A DNA stretch of 64,000 nucleotides from Corythucha ciliata (lineage: Eukaryota > Arthropoda > Insecta > Hemiptera > Tingidae): NCBI GenBank assembly GCA_038030265.1, contig CM075939.1:12815253-12879252 (forward strand). Reading direction: 5' to 3'. Shown here piece by piece: positions 22,854 through 34,439 of this stretch (its first letter is position 1; the number at the start of each line of letters is the position of its first letter). Position numbers and translations under genes: made by a program. Under the pieces are notes generated by a model, which was not told the DNA's origin, searched no databases, and was given only the letters and a program-made list of their open reading frames with translations.

Positions 22854-23418
22854 AGTCCGGGAGACCACCGTACCGTATGAAAAATCCGGGTCGTATGATC
22901 GAGTCTGGCACCTGCGCAGAACGTTTTTTATGGTCTAGGAGATGACTTTTCGGAGATTGCCAGACATTTTCCGTGGGACAGGTGCTCACAACAGAACTAG
23001 CTGTTGGCAAACACACCTTATTGGCCTGCTTGAAAACGGCTGGCTAGGGTAAAAATTGATTCTTCGCAAACAATAAGCTAGAAAACCACCATCGCCTTCC
23101 ATTATCGAATGAAACCCTGGCTACTAGTGAGCCTCGAAATTTCACGTTTTCGCTGACGGCGCTATTTACAATAAAATTGGATGGCGGCGTTGGTTTTCGT
23201 AACGTATTGGTCGAGGGTAACGACTTTTTACTTTCGCCAGTCGTTTTCAAACAACCCAAAGGTGTGTTTGCCAAAGCTAGCTCTGTTGTGAGCCCCTATG
23301 CCACGGAAAATGTCCGGAGATCTCAGAAGTGTCATCTCCTAGACCATGAAAAACGTCATGCGCAGGTGCCAGACACGATCAAATGACCCGGATTTTTCAT
23401 ACGGTGGGCTCCCGGACT
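22854..23418. mobile_element. 565-bp foldback nested in the hAT-like element
   Basis: Ends AGTCCGGGAGACCACCGTA and TACGGTGGGCTCCCGGACT are inverted. Both arms of about 200 bp also share atgaaaaatccgggt, ggcacctgcgca, atggtctaggagatgac and gtgtgtttgcca in inverted order. The middle (23040-23220) is single-copy. No ORF is supported. Confidence 0.78.
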
Positions 23419-24059
23419 ACTTTCCTTCGAAAAATGATGCATTTTAAAAGGTTGCCTAGACCGGCCACATACATACAGCTCGTAAACGGTGCCTAAAAAA
23501 TGTATTTGTGTGTACTGGGCTTTAAAAGTACGTCCAGACGGTGAGGATTTCCTGTTTAGGTCAACCCCACCGGCCGGCTGGAGCGTCTGGACCTGGCTTT
23601 GACTTCAGTTGAAGTCACCTTGAAGTCAACACACATCAGTTGAAGAACGCGCAGTCCACCTCAACTGATGTCGAAGTCTGGGCACACGCTCCGGCTGGCC
23701 GGTAGAGAAAAAACTCATCGTGTGTTCGTACCCTATAACTGTAAGGGTTAAAGAGTCTGGGGGGAGGGGCTTCCGGAAGGTTAGCCTGGGGGGGGGGCTA
23801 TAGGACCAAAGCCCCCCTCTATCCGAACCAGCGAGCACCAAGGCGATAGATATAACGGGTGGCGCACCAAGAGCACTTTTCTTGGAACTGAGTAGGACTG
23901 CCTACGTCACTCATGGACCGGAAAGTCTGACTGCCTGACCGTCTGATAGGTTTTATAGTTACTTTTCTCTTTCTTAAACGGTGCAAAGGGCCGTTTTTAG
24001 GGGGTAGCCAACCGCATAGGAGCCCTGTCTTGGAATAAAAATAATAACAACAAAATCTC
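23419..24059. other. Interior of hAT-like element; imperfect inverted repeat, no gene
   Basis: Blocks near 23570-23610 (caccggccggctggagcgtc) and 23685-23705 (gctccggctggccggt) are imperfectly inverted around a gaagtc-rich centre. Long G and C runs occur at 23759-23815. Two short minus-strand ORFs (23626-24061) look incidental. Confidence 0.35.
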
Positions 24060-24930
24060 AATCGAGAGAAAATCCTGGAAATTGGGGTTTTACAGAGCTA
24101 AAATCCTAATAATTTGGTTTTTGAAGAATTCAGCCCCGGAAACTTGGATTTTGAACAAGACCAAACCGAGGCTTTAAACGGCCAAATCCTGGAAATTCGA
24201 TTTTTAAAGATCTCGCGAAATTGCATTTTTGAATGAGAGCAACCTAGCGAAATGAGGAAGTAACACATTTTCCAAAATCATGCTGTCGTGATAGCTTGGG
24301 TGCCAAAACTCACGAAAACACGATCCATTCAAATAAAATCAGGCCCTATATTTTTTTATTAATTTTCAAAACTATTGAGTTGGGGGACCCATTTGAAATA
24401 GGCTAGACAGACTGCTGATGACGTAATAATAGCATTCGCGTGACCTCTACAATAGCTTCCCACAAATAAAACAATAGGACTTGAGAGAATGGGAAGGACA
24501 AGAAGGGGCAAGACATGATAACATCAATGATGTGGAGGGGCGGGAGGGGTCACAACCCCTTAACCACGTCACGAGTCACAGACCGGCCGTTTAAGGTAAC
24601 CAAAAAAAAATTGGCAAGTTATATTATTTCGCTATAAATCGAAATCAATCATGTACGTACTAATATTCAATTCCTGGTCATATTTAGTCATTTTCTTTCA
24701 AGAAAAAATGTTTCCAGCGATTTTCTTTTTTTTTTTTTTTGTTACTTCCTCATTGTCTTTTGAAGAAGACAAATTGGCTTATCGGTTAATCTAAACCTTC
24801 GAAATTGATATTTGAAAGACCCAAACCCACGCAGTTTGTTTATTCAATTGAGACGGATCCCCAAAATTGCTATTTTAAGAGCTAAGTCCAATAAATTCGG
24901 TTCTTGAAGGAAGTTACGAAACTTGAGCGT
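24060..24930 (+). repeat. Degenerate ~36-bp array, family D, split by a MITE
   Basis: Units with an aatcctggaaattgg core followed by tttt(g/t)aa recur at 24060-24252 and, after the MITE, at 24765-24930 (for example ccccaaaattgctattttaaga). There are few copies and they are strongly diverged. The design matches the other arrays: a short purine-rich core alternating with a T-run core. Confidence 0.45.
24253..24752. mobile_element. MITE with TGAGGAAGTAAC ends, third copy
   Basis: It has 12-bp perfect inverted ends at 24253-24264 and 24741-24752. It is colinear with 5254-5830 but lacks the 86-bp palindrome, so it supplies the empty site for that insertion. Confidence 0.8.
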
Positions 24931-26530
24931 GCTTGAACTTCGGCCCCAGACAGCGACTATTTGGCCCCAGGAACGACGTGTTTCAATGGAGGGCCTCTCT
25001 TACTGTGCTTGCAGTCTGCCTCCACAGTTCGACAATTTTCTACTTTAGACTTTAGATTAAATTGATCGTGTCCCGGCCAAGTTTGTGAACATTCCGCGTC
25101 CAGCTCCTTCGTTTAAGCCGCTTATTAGGGACACTTTTGACGGCTACAGAGCCGACCAGACAGGTAATTTTATAGGCCGGACTAGCAAAATATTCTGTCC
25201 ATATAGAAGTGCAAAATACTTTTCGATTTAATCTGCTAATAATTGCAAAAAAGCCCGTAGTTTCATGAATGAATCGCCTATTTTTTAAATATTATCCATT
25301 TTACTGACAAATAGTCTGTTTTGGGAGCTTTTCGGCTCAAAAAAAGTGTTTTAAGGCACAAAAATCGTCAGTTTTTGCCATTTTTTTTCGACTGTAGTCA
25401 TACCTAGATTTGAAGGATGCGAGTGGCTACCAAGCCAGGTGGCTAGGCTGGCAGTTAGGGGGCCTCCTGACCCTGATAGTTCGTCGCCTACGGGCTCCAC
25501 GAGGGCTAGAAACGGCCGTCGGTGTTGTCAGATAATTAATTAATTTTTCACTCTATTTATGGTAATCCTCGACAAGACCCGAATATCGAGGTAAATAAGT
25601 TTGTGTCCTGATCTCAATTTCGAGCACGCAGGGCTTACTAGGCCCATTTAAAGGAAAAATTAGACGAAGTTGAATACATCCTGACAAAATTAGCGTTAGC
25701 CAAAAATTGCAAATTGTTGGTATAGAGATGAGCTTTGTTCGAAATCCCGCATGTATTCCTTCTTAACGAGAAATTGTGGAAATGCTAAATGGAAAATGGG
25801 GAATGGCCAGCGCAAAGGAACAGTCGATCGTTTTCTTCCTGTATAGGTCTATGGATGACGTCAATTCCCAACCTCGTCATAGTAGAGCAAGAGGGGAGCT
25901 GCTCCACCTCTCTACATAGCTCTACCACCTTGGGCGAGCTCTGGTGGCTCGTGAGCTGAAAAGGAGGTGAGGTCGACTGTAAAAGGGCTGTCGGGGGGAG
26001 GGATAGCTCTGGGCCAGTTAGCTGAATTACATTACAGCTGAATAACCCATATTTTCCCAATAATTTCCACACTAACGAGGAATTTTACGCGTTTCGGATC
26101 TCCCTCCTTCCCCCGAACTACTCCGCCTCCACCACTTTTTCGAAAAATAAAAACGTTTATCGAAGGATACTATTACTTAATAGTTTCGTTTAAAATACGG
26201 TGTCGCAAGGTTTACTTGGCGAATGATGGTGAATTTTTAAATTTATTTACCCTTATTTTCACCCGCTTCCCTCGAGCTGGAATGGCTGATTAACGAACTT
26301 AGGCTAGGGCTCTGTAAGATCCATTTTTGTGCCAAGTTTCCATCCGCCAGCATCATTTTTGCGGCAGTTGTGCTAACAAGGAATTCGGAACTTCCACCTC
26401 CCACCGTGACTACCCTTCCCTCTCCACTTTTTCGACAAATGAAAACGTCAATCGAAGGCGGTTATTATACACCGGGTTTTTGTGCCAAATATGGTTTCAC
26501 TAGGTTAGGTTATACTGGTGAATGGTGGCG
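24931..26530. other. Interior of hAT-like element with ~300-bp diverged direct repeats
   Basis: The stretches near 26070-26230 and 26375-26530 are diverged direct copies; both run aaggaattt-like, then cactttttcgacaaat(a)aaaacg, then atcgaagg. No coding sequence is recognised in 24931-26070. The 95-codon minus ORF at 25785-26072 has no family support. Confidence 0.4.
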
Positions 26531-26766
26531 AAGAAGTGGAAACTAAAAAACTTTGAAATTAAAAGTATTTGTATTTGTATTTTCGTTGAGTGTGAAATAC
26601 AAAATACTTTTGAAAATGTATTTCAAATACAAAGCCCAAAATACTTTCAAAAATGTATTTTAAATACAGAAATACAAATACTTTTCCAAAAGTATTTAAA
26701 TACAATTACAAAATACGTATTTTGTATTTAAAATACATAAGTATTTTGCCCACCCCTGCCTTGGGC

Positions 26767-27642
26767 AAACCTCGTGCCAACGCAGTGGTCAGGAAGGCTG
26801 AAAAGTTGCAAAACAGAGCTCCTCTTGAAGAGTTGAGGTAGGCGAAAAACCGGGAAAAAAGGGGACCCGTATGCGCGCGGAATCGGGATTTCCCTATAGC
26901 TCTAATGAAATATTTCTGCGGCACTACTATTTTTTCTATCGTAGATTGTTAAGCACTGCCCCAGAGAGGCAGTCCATAAAGCAGTAGAGATTGTACCACC
27001 GCATAGTGAAGTTGGCGTAGTAGGGATGAAGAAAAAATGTTTTTGACATGTGAAAACATACACATCGCTTTTCGGAGTTTATTGGCTAAGTGCTCAACGT
27101 GCTCGTCCCATTTAATCTTAGAGTCTATGATAATACCCGAGTATTTCGCCTTACTGGCACGCACTAATTCAGGGCATGAGCATGTGGAGAGAGATTTACT
27201 ATGATGAAGCTTCATTGTAGCGTCTGGCGGCGGCTGACCCTGAGTAGCCCAGGAGAAAGGTACATAGATTGTTTTTGTTGCGTTGAGAGTAAGTTTATTT
27301 CTAATCAACCATCCCCGGAAATCAGCAAAGATGTGTCATCCACAAATATGAAGGCCTCCCCTTCAAGGTCCAGTTGAAGCAGCCTGTCGACATAAATCAC
27401 GAAAAGAATCCCCTGAGGTATCGAGAATGGCCCACTTCCCAAAGAATTTCCAGGGGTGCCATTAATTCTCACCTGCTGCCGGCGATTTTCTAAGTAGCTT
27501 TGGAACCGTTTGAGGGATGATCCTCTTACTCCTAATTCAGCGAGCTTCTTGATCAGTCGAACGTGGGAGACTGTATCGAAGGCCTTTGCGAGGTCCAAAA
27601 ACACACCCATTGTCTCTTCCCCCGACTCCAAGAGGTTAATAT
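26767..27642 (-). pseudogene. CR1/jockey-type LINE reverse transcriptase relic
   Basis: Minus-strand ORFs at 27631-27305 and 27308-26949 carry GVFLDLAKAFDTVSHVRLI (RT motif A), a decayed motif B (FSIPQGILF), and FIFVDDTSLL in place of YADD. They continue with YSGIIIDSKIKWDEHV and LHYAVVQSLLLYGLPLWGSA, the usual C-terminal RT landmarks. A stop at 26949 and a frameshift show decay. It belongs to a different family from the 6-19 kb LINE. It ends abruptly at the boundary of tandem duplication 2. Confidence 0.88.
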
Positions 27643-28261
27643 GCTAGCTCCAGCGTACCCTCAGTAATCGGCTCGCCATTCTCTCTCTTTTTTTTTTTTT
27701 TTTGTTAAACAGGGAGGGAAGCCCAGAAGAAACTATCTCCTACCAAACTCGCTATCTCCTACCAAACTCGACCTATGATATCTATTGTTGTGTCGCCATC
27801 CTCTTGGGGGGGGGGGGGTTCAATTTTTTACCTATGCCACGTTGTGCCTCATCCCCTGTTCGTTATTTCATTCCGCATTGTGGTGGTTACTTGCGGGCGG
27901 TGTTGACCCGTTATACTGACCCGCATGGCGTGAATGTTGTGTACAGTGTACAGGTTGCTCATGACACACTCTTGCTCTTGAGGTGTGGTATTTAATGCGT
28001 GCTAATAATGGTTTTTCATTGTAATTAACCTTTTTACATGAACTTGTTTGCTACTGTCGAGTCAAACTTGGGTTTTATGACTCTAATGTAAATGGTAATG
28101 GCGTCCTAGTGTGGCAATTTTAAAATTCAATTTGGTTAGCTTCTGTTAGCTAGATTTTGTGTGATCAATTTTTCGCATTTCCCTCTAGCTCCGGATGATT
28201 TTTCGGGACTGGCCTATTGAGCAGGACGTTTAAGAAAGTGAGGATTAATACTGAATGATGG
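27643..28261. other. Non-coding start of unit I
   Basis: It holds a T run, a 19-bp direct repeat (tatctcctaccaaactcg twice), a G run at 27807-27818, and no coding signal. It matches 35974-36751 with an 18-bp and a ~144-bp length difference (see findings). Confidence 0.5.
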
Positions 28262-29065
28262 TCAGATATTCCAGAGTGGTGAATAGCGGGATAAATTGGA
28301 TTTATTCTGGTGATCGCGTTCCATGATCCTGATTTCTCTCTCGTCCTCGCTCTTGTTAAGATAGATTTTTTCCCCTTCCTTAGCCCATGCGTACTTGTAG
28401 AAGTAAGCTCTTGCTATTTGCTTAGTGAACCATAGCAAAAATCTGTTCTCTGAAGTCAATCGCTCATTGATAAATACCCTACCGCTGCTCGGCAGACTCG
28501 CGTGAATGTCGGAGGGCGAGAAAGAACGCTTAACTTTTGCCGTCTTTAGGATGGCTGATTTCATTTCTAACGATAGTTGAATGAATGGTAGATTGTAGTT
28601 TCAAAACAATGAGGCCGTCGTGCAGTTTCTTCGATCTCACGCGGTACGTCTGCACAGAACCATGGGATGCCGCTAAGTTTACAATAGACATGGTTTTTTG
28701 GTCGAATTTTTGTTCTCAGTTTCAGGAACTCCAACAATCTCGGTCTCGTTTCCGATCGATTGCTGTTCTAGATCATTTAGTCTGGAGTTGATGTTTGTAA
28801 TTTTTTGGTGCAGCTGAAGGTTTTCTGCTCTCAGACTAGCTTCAGAAGCGGTTAAATCCCTCATCTTTGCCTCAGTTTCAGCTAATTTTCGGAGAAACTC
28901 ATCGAGCTTGGAAGAAGTAAAATCAAAAGATCGAACCCCTCGAGTTTATCATCAAACTTATTCATCTTTAAAAGAATCATTTCGACGTTTTTCTCCATCA
29001 TAGCTGAGTTGATTCATGTCCGAATCACTTTCAGAATCGTTTCTTGATGGGGCCGAGAAAAGTTT
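28262..29065 (-). pseudogene. LINE ORF1 relic, coiled coil plus FP25K-like domain, copy 1
   Basis: Read on the minus strand it starts near MNIEPKNFSRP. It continues through a coiled-coil stretch (ASLRAENLQLHQKITNINSR) and NETEIVGVPETENKN, and ends in GRVFINERLTSENRFLLWF with a KYAWAKEGEKIYLNKSE segment. This architecture is typical of insect LINE ORF1 proteins with a baculovirus FP25K-like domain. It lies upstream of the RT relic on the same strand, but the endonuclease is missing. Frameshifts, a stop, and a 10-bp deletion relative to copy 2 near 28700 mark it as dead. Confidence 0.7.
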
Positions 29066-29089
29066 TTAGGTTCTATGTTCATGGGTGTA

Positions 29090-30660
29090 GCTATATGTGA
29101 AAATGAATTATGGTTTAATTTGCGCAATTTGCGGAAAAAATTGAAAACTAAATCTCGAATTAATTCGTGGCTAAAATTGAGAAAAAGCGATAATCCATGG
29201 CTATACGTGAAAATAAAATAATGAACAAATAAAAAACAAACATAACGCTAATTCGGGTCTAAAATTGATAAAAATGGAGAATTAGCAACTAAAATTTCTA
29301 TAAAAAGGCCATTCGTTGATCGGGAAAAAAGAAAAGGAGCTAATTCACAGCTAATTTTTTTAAAAAACGCTAATGCACGTTCTAAAATTGAGAAAATTGT
29401 CTAATTAGTGACTAAAACGCCACAAACGTGGACAAACGCTAATTCACGCTCAAAATGAACAAAAACCACTAATTAAATCGCAGCAAAAATCGAAGTAAAT
29501 CGCTAATTCAGATTTAAAGTGCACAAAAATAGAGAATTATCAGCTACAATTGGGAGGAAACCAAAAATCGCGGCCAAATAATGGAAAAGTAATCTCTAAT
29601 TTATTTGTCGCTAAAATTGAGAAAAAACAAAAAACACGTAATTCACTGCTAAATTTGATAAAAACGTTGATTCTCTGCTTAAAATGAGAAAACGCAAATC
29701 CGTGGCTTCTGAAAAATACTTTGCGCCTAAAACTGTGAAAAAGCGCTAGACCAAAGCTATAAAAGTCAAAAAACTAATTCCTAATGCGGGGCTGAAATGT
29801 AAAAAAAATAACAAAATAAAAGCTAGCTAATGTTGAGAAAATTACTAATTAGCGTGGCTGAAATAATGAAAACGCAATTGTTCTGAAATAAAAAAAGTAA
29901 TAATTCGCTGCTGAAAAGAAAAATGCTAATTTTGATTTAGAACTGATGAAAATCGAAAATTCATATAGCTACCGGTGAAAAAAAAAAAAATCGCTAATTT
30001 GTGGCTGGAATTCATAAGAACACGACACAACTAGTGATTGCAGAAAAAAGTGAGTCAAGTGTTAACTTACGGTAAAAATTTGCAAAAAGCGCTCATTCAA
30101 ACAAAAATCCACGCACAAAAATCTTAAAGAAAAACGCTGATTTTTGAAAATTAATGAAATATGCTAGTTTGCTTCCGAACAAAAAGGAAAAATTCGCTAA
30201 TTGCCAGCTCAAATTGAGGAAAATCGCAAATTCATAGCTATACAGGTGAAAAAAAAACCGCTGATTTTTGTGGCTGAAATTGATCAAAACGTTATGAACA
30301 AATTAAGAAAAATCTTTAATTCGCGATAAAAATTGATAAAAAGGATTCATGTACGAATGTGAAGAAAAAAAAAATCTCCTAATTATTTAGTGGCTAAAAT
30401 GTACAAAAATTGGATTTTGAGAAAAATGTTTCGCTGCATAATATAAGAAAACATGATTCAGTGGTTTCTGTAATGGAATAAATAAAAAATAGCGTGCCTA
30501 AAACTCTGCTGTTTTTAATAATTGTTAAAAATAAAAAGCTAATTCACGGCGAAGGAAAAAAAAGAATAAAAAGGCGCTAAAATTGAGGAAAAATGCCAAA
30601 TATTGCTTTACATGAGAAAAAAATCCGCTAAATTGGGGCTAAAATAGGTGAAAACGTTAC
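29090..30660 (-). repeat. Family-B array, A-rich strand
   Basis: Units close to GCTAAAATTGAGAAAAA + CGCTAATTCGCG repeat about 50 times with strong divergence and length drift around 30 bp. It starts right at the LINE ORF1 relic and ends before the PAP 3' region. The copy in unit II (37610-38070) retains only the first ~450 bp. Confidence 0.8.
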
Positions 30661-31139
30661 TCGTTCCTGCAGCCAAAATTGTAAAATGCGCTCTCTGGAA
30701 ATCACCAGAGAACCAGAGATCGTCTCACTACGCCAGAGAATCGCCAATCGGGCGCGGGTCGGACATCTTTTGTTTGGCATCACATGCAGTTTTCTCAAAC
30801 CTTATGTTGATGGGTTCTTGGATGCCACGTTCCAATTGAAATGCGCGGGCGGGATTTTCGACAACGGTGTGGCCCCGGTGTGGCCGTTTTAAGACCGCAC
30901 TCGACCCTGATTGTATTTTCAAAAGTTTAATTTTTCAAATCCTGTTTGGTTGTACATATACATAAGTTTAAGTAAATAACTCGGGATTGAATCACTTTAT
31001 TTTCATTCGCCACGCTCGTGGTGATAAACTTGTCTCTCAGATCATGAACCACGCCTTTACTCCCTCGACATAAAATACATAATAATACTGTTTTCATTGT
31101 AGTTTCCATTGGTTAGAGAGTTTAATTAATGCAAGGGTC
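30661..31139. promoter_or_regulatory. 3' flank of PAP gene 1 with poly(A) signal
   Basis: Downstream of the PAP stop codon, AATAAA on the minus strand (30996-31001) is a candidate polyadenylation signal, about 140 nt past the stop. Sequence 30690-30920 (ggaaatcaccagagaacc onward) is duplicated at 38284-38480 and shows no supported gene. Confidence 0.4.
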
Positions 31140-32984
31140 TTAATTTGTATGAGTCCAGCTGTGATGTTTGTTTTTCACAATCCAGAAGTCATCAATGACG
31201 TCGTCTCTCTATAAAAAAACAAAAAAATAAATAAATTGCTGCATATCTTGAGATTCAAATAGTCGGCGAATTTATTTACTTCGTCCACCGCGATCTCATT
31301 CAGATATAAATGAGTCGAATTGTGAGCTATCATAGTCGTGTAGCCGTAATGTGTGGCTCTGCGTGCCGACCAGGGTTTTGCATTGCTTCCAAACGGTGAA
31401 AGTAATTCATCGGAGCCCTGTATGATCCCCCCCCCCCCCGTTAAAATTTCAGTAAAATTAGAAGCAGTGGGGGAGGGGGTCTCTTACGGCAGTTCCAGTA
31501 GTAATGTGAACCGTCGCTTCCGGATTGTAGTATGACATGCCGTGTCTACCTTTCTTCACTTTATTGTCGTAGACGGGCCAAAGTCGTTCGTAAGAGTGTT
31601 CATGGCCCCAAAATGCGACGTCGACGTTATATTTGTACAACAGCTTTTCCAGAGCGTATTTATGGCTGTGCGGAAGTCCGGTTCTCGTCAGCTGAGGGAC
31701 GATACCTTCACAAACGGCTTGATCGCTGTTGGAGCAGTACATGGGTCTGTGTCCGTACAGTATGACCCATGGACGTTGGGCTCGTTCTTTTGGTTCGTTG
31801 GCTTTCTGAATCAAACGAACGAGTTCAATAGAAAAAACGCTTTTATTCGACTGTTCTAAAATACCTGAAGTTCCTTTTCCAACCATTCATATTGTGCTTT
31901 TAAAACGTACATCCCATAGTCTAAAAAGTAGTACGCCTCGGTATCAATGCTGACGAAATGAATAGGGCCCAAATTGAAACTGTAAAATAAGTTCTCGTGG
32001 GAGCCTGGCATGGTGAATCTTTCCCGGAAGTGGCTAAAATTACTGAAAAAGACGATCAAAGTAGTTTACATCGTACAATAAATTGTTATGAACAGCGAGA
32101 CTGACTAAGCTTGTTCGTGGTTTCCAGGTGCCACCATGTATGGCACGTACGCAGCGATGGGTTCGATTTGTCTCATGAATGCGTCGCCAACTTTACCATT
32201 TTCCTATAAAAATGAACAAATCACGATTAAAGAGTTTTAATAAGATTGACCGCGGAGGGGGGGGGGGTTGAGAATCCGCGCGCACGTCATCCATATCGTA
32301 GGCGAAGTCACCGACGTGAATAATGGCGTCATACTGGTTGTCCTGAGTCTCTTCTTGAAGACGGGGTAGGGCCACGGCGTTCTTATTACCCATGTCGCCG
32401 TAGATGGCGAGACGGGGTGACCATGTATTGGAGTTGTTGACAGTTCGGAACCACAAGACATCGGACCAGCCTTTCTCGTCGCTTCCACAGTGGTAAACTT
32501 GAGAGGGCCAAGAATAAAAAAAAATGTGAATATTCCGTGGCGTGAATAATTCTACTTCGCGATTTAAATAGAAAAATGTACGATTTACCGTAACGAGTGA
32601 ATGGTTTCAAGCCCGTGAGTCGAACCCGATGAATGTACTGCGCCCGTTTCTCTTCACCGCCGTCGACAAACAGAGTCGCACTGCCCTCAATCCGCTGATT
32701 CATGCCCTCCGTACCATACTCGACTACGGAGTTTGGCGTACTTTGCAACGTGGACCAAGTCACGACGATCTCAAGAGGCTCATCTTTTTTTTTTAAATGA
32801 AAGAAAATAACGTTGATCTTCTCGACCTTTTATTTGTTAAACAAAATAATAAGCAGAGTTAACGCCTAATACCTCCGAATGCGATGTGTATTTGTTGCGG
32901 CTGGTAATCAACGAATGTGTACTGACCATGGATGGTCACAACGAAAATGGCTAAAAACAAACACGATGCAACTCCCGCGAACAT
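31140..32984 (-). CDS. ACP7: Purple acid phosphatase, gene 1 (acid phosphatase type 7-like)
   Basis: This is a binuclear-metal phosphoesterase, predicted secreted or lysosomal, hydrolysing phosphate monoesters. Eight exons join in frame with GT-AG introns of about 60-95 bp: 32984-32873, 32783-32589, 32497-32286, 32203-32106, 32042-31865, 31805-31488, 31417-31280, 31208-31140. The product is 439 aa, full length for animal PAPs. Residues 1-20 are a signal peptide (cleavage near HG/QYTF). A fibronectin-like N-terminal domain precedes the metallophosphatase domain. All five metal-binding blocks are present: GDMG (D137), GDFAY (D166, Y169), GNHE (N201), GHRPMY (H284) and GHEH (H333, H335). A TATA box lies 55-62 bp upstream. 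The gene is duplicated at 38728-40573. I read it as intact and functional. Confidence 0.95.
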
Positions 32985-33038
32985 TTTGGTGCTGGAGAGA
33001 GCTCGAAGTATAAGTATTTTCATCCCGTAAAACCGTTT

Positions 33039-33046
33039 TATTTATA
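33039..33046 (-). promoter_or_regulatory. TATA box of PAP gene 1
   Basis: TATAAATA on the minus strand ends 55 bp before the ATG, leaving a short 5' leader. The same box is conserved upstream of gene 2. Confidence 0.6.
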
Positions 33047-33529
33047 CCTAACCTTTATCGGCGATCGGTTGACGGGACCTTGAATGGTATAATTATTGAA
33101 TATACCACATTAATCAGACAATCAACGTGATACAGCGTAAATGTTCGACCCTCCCTTATTCACAATTTCTTTTTTTTCAAATTTTAAGCCAGGGCGGTTT
33201 CAAACGTAAAGCCTTTTTAAGCCTGTTACGCAATCTGTTTTTTTCTCCGAATTTTTCATAAATCAGGCGATCGCTATATACAGACCAGTGGTGAGACGTC
33301 CGTTTATCGATAGATTCGCCGATGTCTGGACTTTTTTTTCTGGAAATGAAGGAATATTTGTTGGAAATATATTTTTTTTTTTAAATCGCTTTCTTATAGA
33401 GAAGAAAAAGAATTAAATAAAAACAACAGTAGCACCGACACTACGGCGTGACACTATGGCGTGCCCATGGGGAAGATTGACCTATGACATTCGCCATCGA
33501 TGCTCATTCCTAATATTTTATACCACTGA
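33047..33529. other. Upstream region of PAP gene 1
   Basis: AT-rich, no ORF or array is seen. It is copied at 40636-41115 with T-run length changes, so both genes carry nearly the same upstream DNA. Confidence 0.4.
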
Positions 33530-34330
33530 CTAGGCGTGGATTCATGATTTTCTCAAGGGAGGGGTCTTGAGAAATTGCGTGCTTTGCTCTACTGAAACTG
33601 CTTCGCCGCCTGAAAATAGATAAGCTAGCTAGCCTAGCGAATACGCAGGAAATTTTAAAGTTTGACTGCGATTTTCGGGTCCTAATTCTTGCAAAATACA
33701 TGTTTAGGTCTGTTTAGGGTCTCCAGTGAAAATGTAAATTTCTGGGCTTAATTTCGGGAGTAACGAAATAAATGGTTTAAAGTCTAAATTACTCAAAGGT
33801 CCTGATTTTTTATGAAATTGCAAGTTTCGGGGCCTAATTTCAACAAAAGATGAAGTTTGGGACGTGATTACAGTGACATTACAAATATTTGGATCTTGAT
33901 TTTTGTGAAATTGCAAGTATCGGTAACTGTTTTATGTGTGACCGCTTCTCCCGCGGTCCAGCTGGATCTCGATCACCAATTCATGATGAACGACCGAAAA
34001 TTACAAAACGAATGACACCAAATATCGGCTAATATTATCGGTGAATATTATACGTATAGGGAATGGAAATTTCTAGTGAATTCGTCAGTTCACGCACTCA
34101 CGATCACATTTCAAGCAAAATTATCAGTTTCTGGTCCTATTTTGTGGCGGCTAAACGGTACCTTGAAACAGCACCAAAATCCTCACGAATGCCTACGAAA
34201 TGAGACGTTTCCTGACTGGAATGTCCACGTGATTTCAAGTTTTGGGTCTTAATTTCAGTGATATTGCAAGTTTTGCTTCTTCATTACGGATAAGTTATAA
34301 GTTTTAAAGCCACAATATATCTTTCAAGTG
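33530..34330 (+). repeat. Degenerate ~35-bp array, family F, with array head
   Basis: It starts with a head (gattttctcaagggaggggtcttgagaaa ... gccgcctgaaaatag) resembling the one at 4497-4590 before family C. Units with gaaattgcaagttt and ggg(g/t)c(c/t)taatttca cores follow. The duplicate is at 41115-41925. Confidence 0.55.
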
Positions 34331-34439
34331 GCCGATCAGCGCCTGAGATTGATGAAACCAGTGACCCCCCCCCCCTACAGTCATTATTTGACACTCGAGG
34401 TCTCAGCAAGCTACGCCAAAATGCCAAGGTTGGTATTAT

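Larger units (their letters stand above)
22253..26758. mobile_element. 4.5-kb hAT-like element packed with nested repeats
   Basis: It starts CAGGGGTGGGCAAAATACTT and ends AAGTATTTTGCCCACCCCTG, perfect inverted repeats. It is flanked by CCTTGGGC at 22245-22252 and 26759-26766, an 8-bp target duplication as for hAT. Subterminal zones (22265-22400 and 26565-26750) are dense in palindromic GTATTTTAAATAC-type motifs. No transposase ORF was found. The interior holds a foldback, a MITE, family-D repeats and diverged direct repeats. Confidence 0.85.

Noticed and set aside
25785..26072. 95-codon minus-strand ORF in the hAT-like element
   Set aside because: No recognisable domain, no transposase motif, and it lies in non-conserved interior sequence.
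31532..31859. Plus-strand ORFs over PAP exon 6
   Set aside because: They are antisense shadows of a conserved exon and occur identically over the second PAP gene.
32040..32110. Apparent missing GT donor after GNHE in PAP exon 4
   Set aside because: Extending the exon to gctta gives a normal GTCAGT donor and restores GNHEQAYNFSHF in phase, in both genes.
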